From: DAOUAM01 sp034433305
GTDB lineage: Bacteria; Chloroflexota; Dehalococcoidia; Lucifugimonadales; DAOUAM01
Assembly (NCBI GenBank): GCA_034433305.1
Contig: DAOUAM010000005.1
Location: 1-31,905, forward strand
Direction of reading: 5' to 3'
Length of the DNA stretch: 31,905 bases
Positions 1 through 7,555 of the stretch are shown one piece after another. Positions within the stretch are counted from its first letter, which is position 1; each line of letters begins with the position of its first letter. The notes under the pieces were generated by a model. That model was not told the DNA's origin and did not search any database. It saw only the letters and a list, made by a program, of their open reading frames with translations. The position numbers and the translations under genes were made by a program.

Positions 1-11
1 CTGTGGCACAT

Positions 12-135
12 CCCTGGGTGGGAGGGAGGGAACAGGCACCTTTGCCTTAAGGTGACAGCCCACGGATGCACGGACTGGGCGATTTGCATACCCCTGTCAG
101 TCTTACAAGGGGCCAGAGGGGGCAAAAACCCCAGT
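12..135 (+). repeat. Dispersed intergenic repeat, copy 1 (G-quadruplex end)
   Basis: This is the best-preserved copy of a degenerate repeat family seen in several intergenic regions here. It starts with GGGTGGGAGGGAGGG (16-30), a perfect four-run G-quadruplex motif. The middle holds GACAGCCCACGG (53-64), shared exactly with the copy near 24925. The right part holds CCCCTGTCAG (91-100), shared with the minus-strand copy near 3745. A hairpin can form between CCCCTGT (91-97) and ACAAGGGG (105-112) with one bulged A. A 68-codon open frame crossing it (66-272) is not credible as a gene. Alignments were made by eye. Confidence 0.6.
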
Positions 136-175
136 CCAGGAGTGAAAGACTACTGAAGGCGCTTCAGGGGAAGGC

Positions 176-793
176 TCACGCCTCTTCGCCAGCGCTGGCG
201 GACACAGCGGCGCCGGGCTGCTGCTCTCCGGCCAGGTGGTCAGCCTCGATGGGGGGTGGCATGGCCTGGTAGCCCAGCTTGAGCTCGTAGAAGCGCTGGA
301 TGAAGATAGCCATGTCCTCCATGGCCTTGGGCCGCAGCCTGCACCGGATGGCCTTTATCCCCGCGGTCACTATGACCTCGCCTGTCAGGCCGTTGTAGTA
401 GGTGAGCAGGAAGACCACGCCAATGAGGGCCAGGGAGAAAGCCATCAGCAGGGGCGAGAGGGGATTGTCCAGCGTTACCAGCGCCAGGGCGCCCAGCAGG
501 ACGCCACCCACCAGAAACACCAGGCCCACCCATACCCACTGGGGGTTCTTGGCCGACTGGTTGACCTCGATGCTGTCCACATCCGCCAGGGCTGTGCTGA
601 GCACGTTGACCCTGTGCCCAGCACCCGAGTAGCGCACAAAGCGCTTGTTGGTGAGGAGCAGGGTGGCATGCCGCTGTTCCAGTTCCTCGGTGAGGCCACC
701 CTCCAGCTCCACGGCGACCTCCACCCCCTCATCAGGCAGCAGCTTGATCCCCACCTGGTTGAGTGTCAGCGAGTTAAGTATGTAACGTCCCAT
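176..793 (-). CDS. PH-like membrane protein, unknown function
   Basis: A 205-residue protein. Residues 1-80 look like a bacterial PH-type domain: a beta-rich stretch with L-L-T-N-K-R-F near 46-52, the pattern in which such domains convert lipid or protein contacts into membrane targeting. Two hydrophobic helices follow (about 86-107 and 113-134), then a short cytoplasmic segment and an acidic, low-complexity tail. I chose the ATG at 793 because GGGAG lies just before it; a TTG start at 859 would add 22 residues of non-conserved character. It stands alone on the minus strand, divergent from the cyclase pair. A weak promoter (TATATT at 859-864 read on minus) lies about 65 nt upstream. No enzymatic motif is visible, so no biochemical role is assigned. 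Confidence 0.75.
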   Translation of the reverse strand: MGRYILNSLTLNQVGIKLLPDEGVEVAVELEGGLTEELEQRHATLLLTNKRFVRYSGAGHRVNVLSTALADVDSIEVNQSAKNPQWVWVGLVFLVGGVLLGALALVTLDNPLSPLLMAFSLALIGVVFLLTYYNGLTGEVIVTAGIKAIRCRLRPKAMEDMAIFIQRFYELKLGYQAMPPPIEADHLAGEQQPGAAVSASAGEEA

Positions 794-815
794 AGCTCCC
801 AACGAGCAAGCTAGC

Positions 816-829
816 GGGGTAAACACCCC
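816..829. repeat. Inverted repeat upstream of PH-like gene
   Basis: GGGG-TAAACA-CCCC lies in the 5' leader of the PH-like gene. The ten bases GTAAACACCC (819-828) recur exactly at 26143-26152 inside another short inverted repeat. It could be an operator or chance. Confidence 0.3.
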
Positions 830-976
830 ATGTCCGGGATGGCCGGCTTCCCTTTCCAAATATAAACCGGCCCACCGTTGGCTAAACCCGTCGCCACGGC
901 GCGCCGGTGCAACGAAGGCCCGGGCCGCCCGTTCAGTCCAGGCAGGCCAGAGCAGCGGATGGCCCGGCTCCTACTG

Positions 977-998
977 CATATTCGCACACACAAATATG
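977..998. repeat. Inverted repeat upstream of the cyclase gene
   Basis: CATATT and AATATG are perfect 6-bp arms separated by 10 nt. They are AT-rich in a GC-rich setting and lie about 120 nt before the cyclase start, so an operator is possible. It does not match the CRP consensus. Confidence 0.3.
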
Positions 999-1117
999 TA
1001 AGTGTCTTCCTCACGTACCTGTGGGTGATAGTCCACTAACTCATCCTGGGGGAACTGGGCTAAACTGGGGCTATACAGGCCCTCTCCAGAATCGCTACTG
1101 GTCCCGGAAGAAAGCAC

Positions 1118-1873
1118 GTGCGAGTCGAACACCTATCCAGTGTCTCAAAGGTCGCCGAGTTCCTGGGCGCGCCTGAAGATGCGGTGCTCCAGTTGCTTAG
1201 CGAAGGCAGGCTTGGCGGCGTGCTTATAGCCACTCTGGCGCGGCGGGGCGTGCCCATCACCCCTGGACTCAAGAACACCGTGGCGACGATTGTCCAGAGG
1301 ATGGACCCTCGTAGCGTGGCCCTTGGGGGCGCATCGGGCCACCATCGCATGATGGTGGCCGAGAGTACCATCACCATCATGTTCACTGACATTGTGGAGT
1401 CCACGTCCCTGACGCAACGCCTGGGCGACCGACGTGCCCGGGAGCTGCTACGTCAGCACGATGCCATCGTCCGTCAGTGTACGCGCTCCAACGGTGGCGT
1501 CGAGGTCAAGTCCATGGGCGATGGCTTCATGCTCACCTTCCAGAGCGCCAGGCGGGGCGTGGGGTGCGCGGTAGCCATTCAGCAGGCCCTGGACAGCTAC
1601 AACCAGCAGCACCTGGAGGCCCCCATAGCCGTGCGCATGGGCCTCTCGGTGGGCGAGCCAATACGGGAGGAGAAGGACCTCTTCGGCATGCCTGTAATCC
1701 TCGCGGCGCGTATCAGCGCCCTGGCCAGAGGCGGCCAGATACTCATCTGCCAGACGGTGCGCGCCCTGATAGCCAGCCTGGGCGAGTTCAGGCTCCAGGA
1801 GGCAGGTGAGTTCCAGCTCAAAGGTGTCGCCGGAAGCCATACGTTATATGAAGTCATCTGGAGACAATCGTGA
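1118..1873 (+). CDS. Class III adenylate/guanylate cyclase-domain protein
   Basis: A 251-residue soluble protein. Residues 8-32 resemble an excisionase/MerR-type helix-turn-helix (V-A-E-F-L-G...L-L-S-E-G-R-L). The catalytic domain spans about 83-245. Metal-binding aspartates are present at D91 (F-T-D-I) and D135 (M-G-D-G), and the purine-selecting Lys position is K131. The transition-state Arg is present (R198 in A-A-R), but the usual Asn four residues before it is Ile194, so catalytic competence is uncertain. The family makes cAMP or cGMP from ATP or GTP, usually as a dimer. The GTG start at 1118 is preceded by GGAAG with 7-nt spacing. The stop overlaps the start of the next gene (GTGA), which encodes a cyclic-nucleotide-binding domain, so the two are probably translated together as a signalling pair. 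Confidence 0.88.
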   Translation: MRVEHLSSVSKVAEFLGAPEDAVLQLLSEGRLGGVLIATLARRGVPITPGLKNTVATIVQRMDPRSVALGGASGHHRMMVAESTITIMFTDIVESTSLTQRLGDRRARELLRQHDAIVRQCTRSNGGVEVKSMGDGFMLTFQSARRGVGCAVAIQQALDSYNQQHLEAPIAVRMGLSVGEPIREEKDLFGMPVILAARISALARGGQILICQTVRALIASLGEFRLQEAGEFQLKGVAGSHTLYEVIWRQS

Positions 1874-2442
1874 TAACAGACGATAGCGCTCGCAAGTCCA
1901 GCAGCCGCTCAAGACGGACTCAACAGGCCACCAGTGGGCAGGACAGGGCGGAGCGCAGCCTTGCCAACCTGTCAACGGTACAGGGGCCTTGGGTCATCTC
2001 CAGGGAGGCGAGGGCAGCCCTGGAGAGGTGCCAACTCTTCAAGGACATCACCAGGCAGCAGTTGATGGAAGTGGCCGCCCTGGTGGAGGAGGACTCAGTT
2101 CAGGCTGATAGCTACCTGCTGCGCGAGGGCGAGTCCGCCCGCCATATCTTCGTGGTCGTTGATGGCTGTGGCGTCGCCGATCTGGCGTTGGACCATGGCT
2201 GGCTGTCCCTTGGGCTGGTGAACCCGGGCGATGCCGCTGGCTGGTCCTCCCTCATAGACGGACAGACCTACCCCGCCTCAGTCAAGGCGCTGACGCCCAT
2301 GCGGGTGGCGCGCATCGAGGCCAAGGGGCTGGAGCTGCTCATGAACCTGGAGCCGTCCCTTGGCTACGCTGTGCAGCGGCAGCTCAGCTCCATCTTCTAC
2401 CGCCAGTACCAGGCGGCCCTGAAGGCCCTCAAGACGGCCTGA
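1870..2442 (+). CDS. Cyclic-nucleotide-binding (CNB) domain protein without DNA-binding domain
   Basis: A 190-residue protein. Residues 1-40 are polar and Ser/Arg/Gln-rich and probably disordered. Residues 50-160 form a CNB/Crp-type beta-roll (F-K-D-I-T near 57-61, then L-L-R-E-G-E and I-F-V-V-V-D-G). The phosphate-binding cassette region reads P-G-D-A-A-G-W-S-S-L...Y-P-A-S; the usual Arg before Ala-Ser is Pro, so cAMP binding in the standard mode is doubtful. There is no C-terminal helix-turn-helix, so this is not a CRP-type transcription factor; it may act on a partner protein. The GTG start overlaps the cyclase stop by 4 nt. It could also be a non-nucleotide-sensing CNB relative. Confidence 0.85.
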   Translation: MITDDSARKSSSRSRRTQQATSGQDRAERSLANLSTVQGPWVISREARAALERCQLFKDITRQQLMEVAALVEEDSVQADSYLLREGESARHIFVVVDGCGVADLALDHGWLSLGLVNPGDAAGWSSLIDGQTYPASVKALTPMRVARIEAKGLELLMNLEPSLGYAVQRQLSSIFYRQYQAALKALKTA

Positions 2443-2454
2443 CAGGTGCGGCCC

Positions 2455-2483
2455 TGGCAGCGGCCATGCCGAGGGCCTATAAT
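2455..2483 (+). promoter_or_regulatory. Promoter of the MFS gene, probably leaderless
   Basis: TGGCAG (2455-2460), 17-nt spacer, then a perfect TATAAT (2478-2483). The ATG at 2491 begins only 7 nt after the -10 box, where transcription itself should start, and no Shine-Dalgarno fits between them. Confidence 0.6.
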
Positions 2484-2490
2484 ATGGCCC

Positions 2491-3708
2491 ATGCTGGACT
2501 TCGTGACCAGGGCTTCACAGGCCCGCAGGACCCTCCTGTTCGCCTCCGCCATGCACGTCTGGAACGACTTCTTCTTCGCTCTTCTTGTCCCCCTGCTGCC
2601 GTTCATCAAGGACGACCTGGGCCTGAGCTTCGCCCAGATCGGGCTTCTCAAGTCGGTGTTCAATGGTGCCTCCGCCGTGTTGCAGATACCGGCGGGCTTC
2701 GTGGCGGAGCGAGCGGGAGAGTTCTGGCTGCTGGTGGGTGGAAACCTGTGGGTCGCGGCGGGCCTGGTGGGCATGGCGGCAATGCCGGCTTACACAGGGC
2801 TGCTGGCCGTGAGCTTCCTGGGAGGGCTTGGCGGCGGTGCGCAGCACCCGCTGGCCTCCAGCATGGTATCCAGGGCCTACGACGACAAGGGCCGCTCCAC
2901 GGCGGTCGGCACGGTCAATTTCGCCGGCGACCTGGGCAAGATGGCGGCGCCTGCCGTCGCGGGCCTGATGGCCGTTGCCTACGGCTGGCGTACCACGCTC
3001 TGGGTCATGGGCCTGGCGGGCATCGCCTTCATGGTGGTCTCTGCCATGGGGCGCAGAAGCGTGGACATCGGCCGGCCTCGCCCGGCGCGGCCGCACGTCA
3101 CCTCCGGCGGCCCGGATGGCGCTCCGCTGAGCGGGTTTATCACATTGAGCGCCATCGGTTTCCTGGACTCCACCACCAGGGGAGCGGCGCTGGCCTTCCT
3201 GCCCTTTGTGCTGGAGGCCAAGGCCCTGGGGCCTGGCCAGATAAGCGGCCTGCTGGTGCTGCTCTTCGCGGGCGGCGCCGCCGGGAAGTTCGTCTGCGGC
3301 TGGCTGGGCGACCGCTTCGGCACCGTCAGCCTGGTGTGGCTGACCAAGGGGCTGACGGCGGCGCTGCTGGTGCTATCCCTTGTGGCCCCCGTGTGGGCCA
3401 CCGCGCCTCTCATGGTGGCGCTGGGCCTGGGCCTGAACGGGACATCATCGGTGCTGTATGCCACCGTGGCCGACTTCGTGCCGGCGCGTCGGCGGGCGCG
3501 ACTGTACGGCTTCTACTACACTACCAACGAGGGCGGCACGGTGCTGGCCCCCTTCGCCTACGGCCTGACCGCCGATCTGCTCAGCCTGGATGCCGCCATG
3601 GTGGCCATGGGGCTGGTGACCGCCGCAATCCTGCCCTCCAGCCTGCTGCTGAAAAGGTTTGTGGGCGCCAGGCCGGCGGCACCCCCTTCTGGTGCCACCT
3701 CTGTCTGA
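2491..3708 (+). CDS. Major facilitator superfamily transporter
   Basis: A 405-residue integral membrane protein with about 12 hydrophobic helices in two halves, separated by a charged loop near residues 188-215 (R-R-S-V-D-I-G-R-P-R-P). The N-terminal half has D-F-F-F-A-L-L-V-P-L-L-P and then a proline/glycine-rich helix; the second half has the MFS loop G-D-R-F-G between helices. MFS proteins move small solutes by uniport, symport or antiport; the substrate cannot be read from the sequence. I chose ATG 2491 because a perfect -10 box ends 7 nt before it, which implies a leaderless message. An upstream in-frame codon at 2446 would put the promoter inside the gene. It follows the CNB gene but appears to have its own promoter. 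Confidence 0.85.
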   Translation: MLDFVTRASQARRTLLFASAMHVWNDFFFALLVPLLPFIKDDLGLSFAQIGLLKSVFNGASAVLQIPAGFVAERAGEFWLLVGGNLWVAAGLVGMAAMPAYTGLLAVSFLGGLGGGAQHPLASSMVSRAYDDKGRSTAVGTVNFAGDLGKMAAPAVAGLMAVAYGWRTTLWVMGLAGIAFMVVSAMGRRSVDIGRPRPARPHVTSGGPDGAPLSGFITLSAIGFLDSTTRGAALAFLPFVLEAKALGPGQISGLLVLLFAGGAAGKFVCGWLGDRFGTVSLVWLTKGLTAALLVLSLVAPVWATAPLMVALGLGLNGTSSVLYATVADFVPARRRARLYGFYYTTNEGGTVLAPFAYGLTADLLSLDAAMVAMGLVTAAILPSSLLLKRFVGARPAAPPSGATSV

Positions 3709-3712
3709 AGGT

Positions 3713-3850
3713 GGCGGTCAAGCCCTTTCTCCCTGGCGGGCTGACAGGGGTGTGCAGACCGCTCAGGCCACGCCCTGTACCAGGCCTGCATGACCAGGCC
3801 ATGTTCCCGAAGGCACAGATTGTCTTTCCCACCCGCCCACCCAGCCCCGC
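3713..3850 (-). repeat. Dispersed intergenic repeat, copy 3 (minus strand)
   Basis: This fills the space between the convergent MFS and ligA genes. Read on the minus strand it begins with GGGTGGGCGGGTGGG (3828-3842), a perfect G-quadruplex motif, and ends with TGCACACCCCTGTCAGCCC, closely matching copies 1 and 2. Compared with them it has extra sequence in the middle. CCCTG and CAGGG form a 5-bp hairpin in the right part, at the place where copy 1 has CCCCTGT/ACAAGGGG. Confidence 0.55.
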
Positions 3851-3870
3851 CACCTGGTGAGGGCAAGGAG

Positions 3871-3898
3871 GGCCGGCGTCGGAAAGGCGGCGCCGGCC
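3871..3898. terminator. Inverted repeat between convergent MFS and ligA genes
   Basis: GGCCGGCG and CGCCGGCC form a perfect 8-bp stem around a 12-nt loop, immediately after the ligA stop. There is no T-tract, so it is at best a T-less or bidirectional terminator. Confidence 0.4.
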
Positions 3899-3905
3899 GG
3901 CGGGC

Positions 3906-6014
3906 CTACCCGGGGGCGCTGGCGGCGGCCGGCCTGCCCTTGATTAGCTCCAGGAACTCCTCTTCGCCGATGACCTTCACGCCCAGCGCTTGAGCATCGG
4001 CCAGCTTGGAGCCGGGGTCCTCGCCCGCCAGCAGGTAGTCGGTCTTGCGGCTGACGCTGCTGCTCACCGTGCCGCCATGCTCCTTGATGGTATCCTCTAT
4101 CTGGGTGCGGCTGAAGCTGCGCAGCCTGCCGGTTACTACGAACTTCAGCCCGGCCAGCGGCTGTTCAGTTCTTGCGGCCCGACTGCCATTGGTCAGGTTA
4201 ACGCCCGCGTCCTCCAGCTTCTGGATAACGTGCTGGTTGGACTTGTTCTGGAAGTAGGCGTAGACGCTGGAGGCGATCTCGGGGCCGATGGACGGGACGG
4301 CGTCAATCTCCTCCTCTTTGGCTTCCATCAGCGCTTTCATGGTCCAGAAGCGGCGGGCCAGTATCTCGGCCACCTCCGAGCCGACGTGGCGTATGCCCAG
4401 GGCGACCAGCACCCGGGACAGGGGCCGGGCCTTGCTCTTTTCGATGGCCGCCAGCAGCTTCACTGTGCGCTTCTCTCCGAAGCGCTGTCGGCGCGGGCCC
4501 TCCGCCAGGCCCTGGGCCTGTGGCGTGGCGGCGCTGTTGTCGCTTTCGATTTCCAGACTGAGCAGGTCTTCCTTCTTCAGGTAGTATATGTCGGCCACAT
4601 CCTTGACGAGGCCGGACTCCACCAGCACGCGGGACAGCTTCTCCCCCAGGCCCTCGATGTCCATGGCCCCCTTGCTGGCGAAGTGCTCCAGCAGGCGCAC
4701 AAGCTGGGCGGGACAGGCCGCGTTGACACAGTAGCGCATGGCCTCGCCCTCGGTGCGGACAACGGGCTGGCCGCAGCTAGGGCACTCCCTGGGCATCTCG
4801 AAGACGCGCTCATTCCCCGTGCGGCGCTCGGGCAGCGAGCGCACCACCTGAGGAATGACCTCGCCGGCCCGCTCCACCACCACCCAGTCGCCGATGCGCA
4901 GGTCCTTCTCCCGGATGTAGTCCTCGTTGTGCAGTGTAGCCTGCTTCACTATGGCGCCGTTGATGTTCACGGGCGACAGGATGGCATAGGGATTGAGTGA
5001 GCCAGTCCTGCCCACGTTGATGCCAATGTTCAGGAGTTGCGTCACCTCGCGCACCGCCGCGAACTTGTAGGCGATGGCCCACCGGGGTTCGCGGCCCACG
5101 ATGCCCAGGTGGTCCTGGTAGCTCAACAGGTTCACCTTCACCACCACACCGTCGCAGCTATAGTCCAGCTCTTCGATCCGGGTGGCCCAGTGGCGGTAGT
5201 ACTCCAGGACTTCCTGAGGGGTCCTGGCCAGCTTATTGTGGGGATTGACCTTGAAGCCCAACTTCCTGAGGTATTCCAGGGAGTCCCACTGGTTGTTGGG
5301 GACCAGGTCTGCGCCTGGCCCCTCGGCATAGGCGATGTTGTATGCGAAGAAGTCCAGTGGACGCTCGGCGGTCACGCGCGGGTCAAGCTGGCGCAGCGAG
5401 CCGGCGGCGGCGTTGCGAGGGTTGGCTAGCAGGGACAGCCCACGGGCCTCGCGCTCCCGGTTGAGCCGCAGGAAGACGGACTTGGGCAGATAGACCTCGC
5501 CCCGGACTTCCATGCGCTGGGGCGCTTGGGCCCGCAGCCTGAGGGGAATACTCTTGATGGTGCGCAGGTTGGCCGTGACGTCCTCGCCCACGATACCGTT
5601 GCCCCGGGTCGCGCCACGGACGAACACACCGTCCTCGTAGGTCAGCGCCACCGCCAGGCCATCGTACTTGAGCTCGCACACCATGTCGAAGTCGGAGCGC
5701 TCGAGCAGGCTGGCCGCGCGGCGGTACCAGGCCATGAAGTCCTCGTCGTTAAAGGCGTTGGCCAGGCTCAGCATGGGCCTGGGGTGCTGCACCTGGGCAA
5801 ACTCCCTGGCTGGCTCACCGCCGACGCGCTGGGTAGGCGAGTCGGGCGTCACCAGTTCCGGGTACTGCGCCTCAAGCTGACGCAGCTCTCGCATGAGGGC
5901 GTCATACTGGGCGTCGCTTATCTCCGGCTGGTCGAGGACGAAGTAGAGGTAGTTGTGCCGGTTGATCTCGTTCCTGAGCCACCTGGCCCGCTCTGCAACG
6001 TCTCCTGGGACCAT
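3906..6014 (-). CDS. ligA: NAD-dependent DNA ligase LigA
   Basis: A 702-residue protein of normal family length. It seals nicks in duplex DNA during replication and repair using NAD+. The adenylation domain covers about 1-315 with the nucleotidyl lysine K116 in E-L-K-Y-D-G, and an R-G-A-T-R-G-N-G motif follows. The OB-fold comes next, then a four-Cys zinc finger near 410-430 (C-P-S-C...C-V-N-A-A-C), helix-hairpin-helix repeats (L-G-I-R-H-V-G and V-P-S-I-G-P-E-I), and a C-terminal BRCT domain about 625-695 (G-L-K-F-V-V-T-G-R-L). I chose ATG 6014 because GGTGAG sits 3 nt before it; a GTG at 6029 would add five residues. It is transcribed alone, divergent from the DUF1015 gene. Confidence 0.97.
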   Translation of the reverse strand: MVPGDVAERARWLRNEINRHNYLYFVLDQPEISDAQYDALMRELRQLEAQYPELVTPDSPTQRVGGEPAREFAQVQHPRPMLSLANAFNDEDFMAWYRRAASLLERSDFDMVCELKYDGLAVALTYEDGVFVRGATRGNGIVGEDVTANLRTIKSIPLRLRAQAPQRMEVRGEVYLPKSVFLRLNREREARGLSLLANPRNAAAGSLRQLDPRVTAERPLDFFAYNIAYAEGPGADLVPNNQWDSLEYLRKLGFKVNPHNKLARTPQEVLEYYRHWATRIEELDYSCDGVVVKVNLLSYQDHLGIVGREPRWAIAYKFAAVREVTQLLNIGINVGRTGSLNPYAILSPVNINGAIVKQATLHNEDYIREKDLRIGDWVVVERAGEVIPQVVRSLPERRTGNERVFEMPRECPSCGQPVVRTEGEAMRYCVNAACPAQLVRLLEHFASKGAMDIEGLGEKLSRVLVESGLVKDVADIYYLKKEDLLSLEIESDNSAATPQAQGLAEGPRRQRFGEKRTVKLLAAIEKSKARPLSRVLVALGIRHVGSEVAEILARRFWTMKALMEAKEEEIDAVPSIGPEIASSVYAYFQNKSNQHVIQKLEDAGVNLTNGSRAARTEQPLAGLKFVVTGRLRSFSRTQIEDTIKEHGGTVSSSVSRKTDYLLAGEDPGSKLADAQALGVKVIGEEEFLELIKGRPAAASAPG

Positions 6015-6121
6015 AGTCTCACCCTGCACTTGCTATAAGTCCATGGTAAACTCTCATGGACGGGCGCTCAAGGGCAGCGCGGGCCGCCTTTGCGGGCCTT
6101 GCCGTGGCCTCTGGCTGCCTC

Positions 6122-6150
6122 TGGACTTCGTTCGACACTGGGGCTATACT
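6122..6150 (+). promoter_or_regulatory. Putative promoter of the DUF1015 gene
   Basis: TGGACT (6122-6127), 17-nt spacer, TATACT (6145-6150). The ATG at 6181 follows after a leader of roughly 24 nt that contains GGAG. Confidence 0.5.
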
Positions 6151-6180
6151 CAACACGTATCTGGAGCAGAGTGGAGCACC

Positions 6181-7512
6181 ATGGCAGACATCAGACCATT
6201 CCAGGGGATCCGGTACAACCCTGCTGTCGTCGGCGACCTGAGCAAAGTGGTCTGCCCCCCTTATGACATCATCTCTCCAGCCCAGGCGAAGCAGCTTGGT
6301 GAACGTAGTCCTTACAACGCCGTCCGGCTGGAGCTGCCCCAGTCAGAGCCTGAGGACGATAGCGTCACAGCCCGCTACTCCAGGGCAGAGGAGCTGTACC
6401 GCAAATGGCTTGACGACGGTGTGCTGCTGGCCGAGCGCAGGCCGGCCATGTACCTGCTGGAGGAGGAGTTCTCCCACGAGGGCGTCACCAGGCGACGCCG
6501 GGGGCTTATGGCCGCGGTGCGCCTGGAAGAGTACGAAAAGGGGATCATCCTGCCCCACGAGTACACGACCCCTGGCCCCAAGGCCGACAGGCTGGCGCTG
6601 ATGAAGGCCTGCAAGACCAACTTCAGCCCCATTATGTCCCTCTACCGCGACCAGGACGGCGCCATAGCCCGGTTGCTCACCGAGGCCCGCCGGGGCCAGC
6701 CGGATATCAGCCTGCGCCCCAACGGCCAGGCGGGCTATGACATGTGGGTAATAACCGACTCCACCATGCTGCTGCGCATCAGCAGTGCCCTGGCCGACCT
6801 GCGGGTATTCGTGGCCGACGGGCACCACCGCTACGAGACAGCCCTTCAGTACCTCAACAAGCTGGAGGCGTCGGAAGGGCCTCTGCCGCCGGATGCGGCG
6901 GCGCGCTTCATGCTGATGACCCTCGTCTCCATGGACGACCCTGGCCTGCTGGTGCTGCCCTACCACCGGCTCGTCGGGGGGCTGACCAACGACCAGTTGG
7001 CCTCCCTTAAACGGCGGCTAGACCTCATATTCGAGATAGAGCCTTTAGACACACCCAGAGGCTCTCCCCAGATTATAGCCCGGGCCATAGAGGAGTACCT
7101 GGCCGAACAGCCCAGGGAGGAGGTTGTCATAGTGGTCTATGGCATGGAGCGCGGCAAGGCCCATCGCCTGACCCTGCGGGAGACCTACCGCCCCGCGCCC
7201 GATGGCCCGCCCCTGGAAAAGTGCGATATGTGGATACTCCACCACCTTGCCATACATCCGGCCCTGGGCCAGGGCGTGGAAGAGGACGCGGTGACCTTCG
7301 TCCACGACGCGCCGGACGCCATAACCAGCGTGCGAGAGGGCGCGAACCAGATGGCCTTTCTGCTGCGCCCACTGTCCATGGACCTGTTCGAGGCCGTGGT
7401 AAGCAGCGGTGAGCGGCTGCCTCCCAAGTCCACCTACTTCTACCCCAAGCTACCCACGGGACTGGTCATCAACAGCCTGGAAGGCGAGCTTCAGCCCGTC
7501 GCCATAGCCTGA
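6181..7512 (+). CDS. DUF1015 family protein
   Basis: A 443-residue soluble protein recognised as DUF1015 from two family signatures: V-C-P-P-Y-D-I-I-S near residues 24-32 and V-A-D-G-H-H-R-Y-E-T-A near 211-221. The second is rich in His/Asp and looks like a catalytic or metal/phosphate-binding centre, but the reaction is not established to my knowledge. The start at 6181 is supported by GGAG 4 nt upstream and by M-A-D-I-R-P-F, a typical N-terminus of the family (A-x-I-x-P-F). Longer upstream reading frames run into ligA and are not credible. It has its own promoter and is convergent with gyrB, so it looks monocistronic. Confidence 0.92.
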   Translation: MADIRPFQGIRYNPAVVGDLSKVVCPPYDIISPAQAKQLGERSPYNAVRLELPQSEPEDDSVTARYSRAEELYRKWLDDGVLLAERRPAMYLLEEEFSHEGVTRRRRGLMAAVRLEEYEKGIILPHEYTTPGPKADRLALMKACKTNFSPIMSLYRDQDGAIARLLTEARRGQPDISLRPNGQAGYDMWVITDSTMLLRISSALADLRVFVADGHHRYETALQYLNKLEASEGPLPPDAAARFMLMTLVSMDDPGLLVLPYHRLVGGLTNDQLASLKRRLDLIFEIEPLDTPRGSPQIIARAIEEYLAEQPREEVVIVVYGMERGKAHRLTLRETYRPAPDGPPLEKCDMWILHHLAIHPALGQGVEEDAVTFVHDAPDAITSVREGANQMAFLLRPLSMDLFEAVVSSGERLPPKSTYFYPKLPTGLVINSLEGELQPVAIA

Positions 7513-7555
7513 AAGGTGCATCCCGTGGCGAAGCCGGCGTAGCCCTGGCGCTAGG

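Noticed and set aside
66..272. A 68-codon plus-strand open frame at the window start.
   Set aside because: It is made of the dispersed repeat and the antisense of the PH-like gene end, with no ribosome site.
2466..3860. A 464-codon plus-strand open frame in another phase of the MFS gene.
   Set aside because: It is Arg/Gly/Pro-rich without hydrophobic helices; the MFS frame is clearly the real one.
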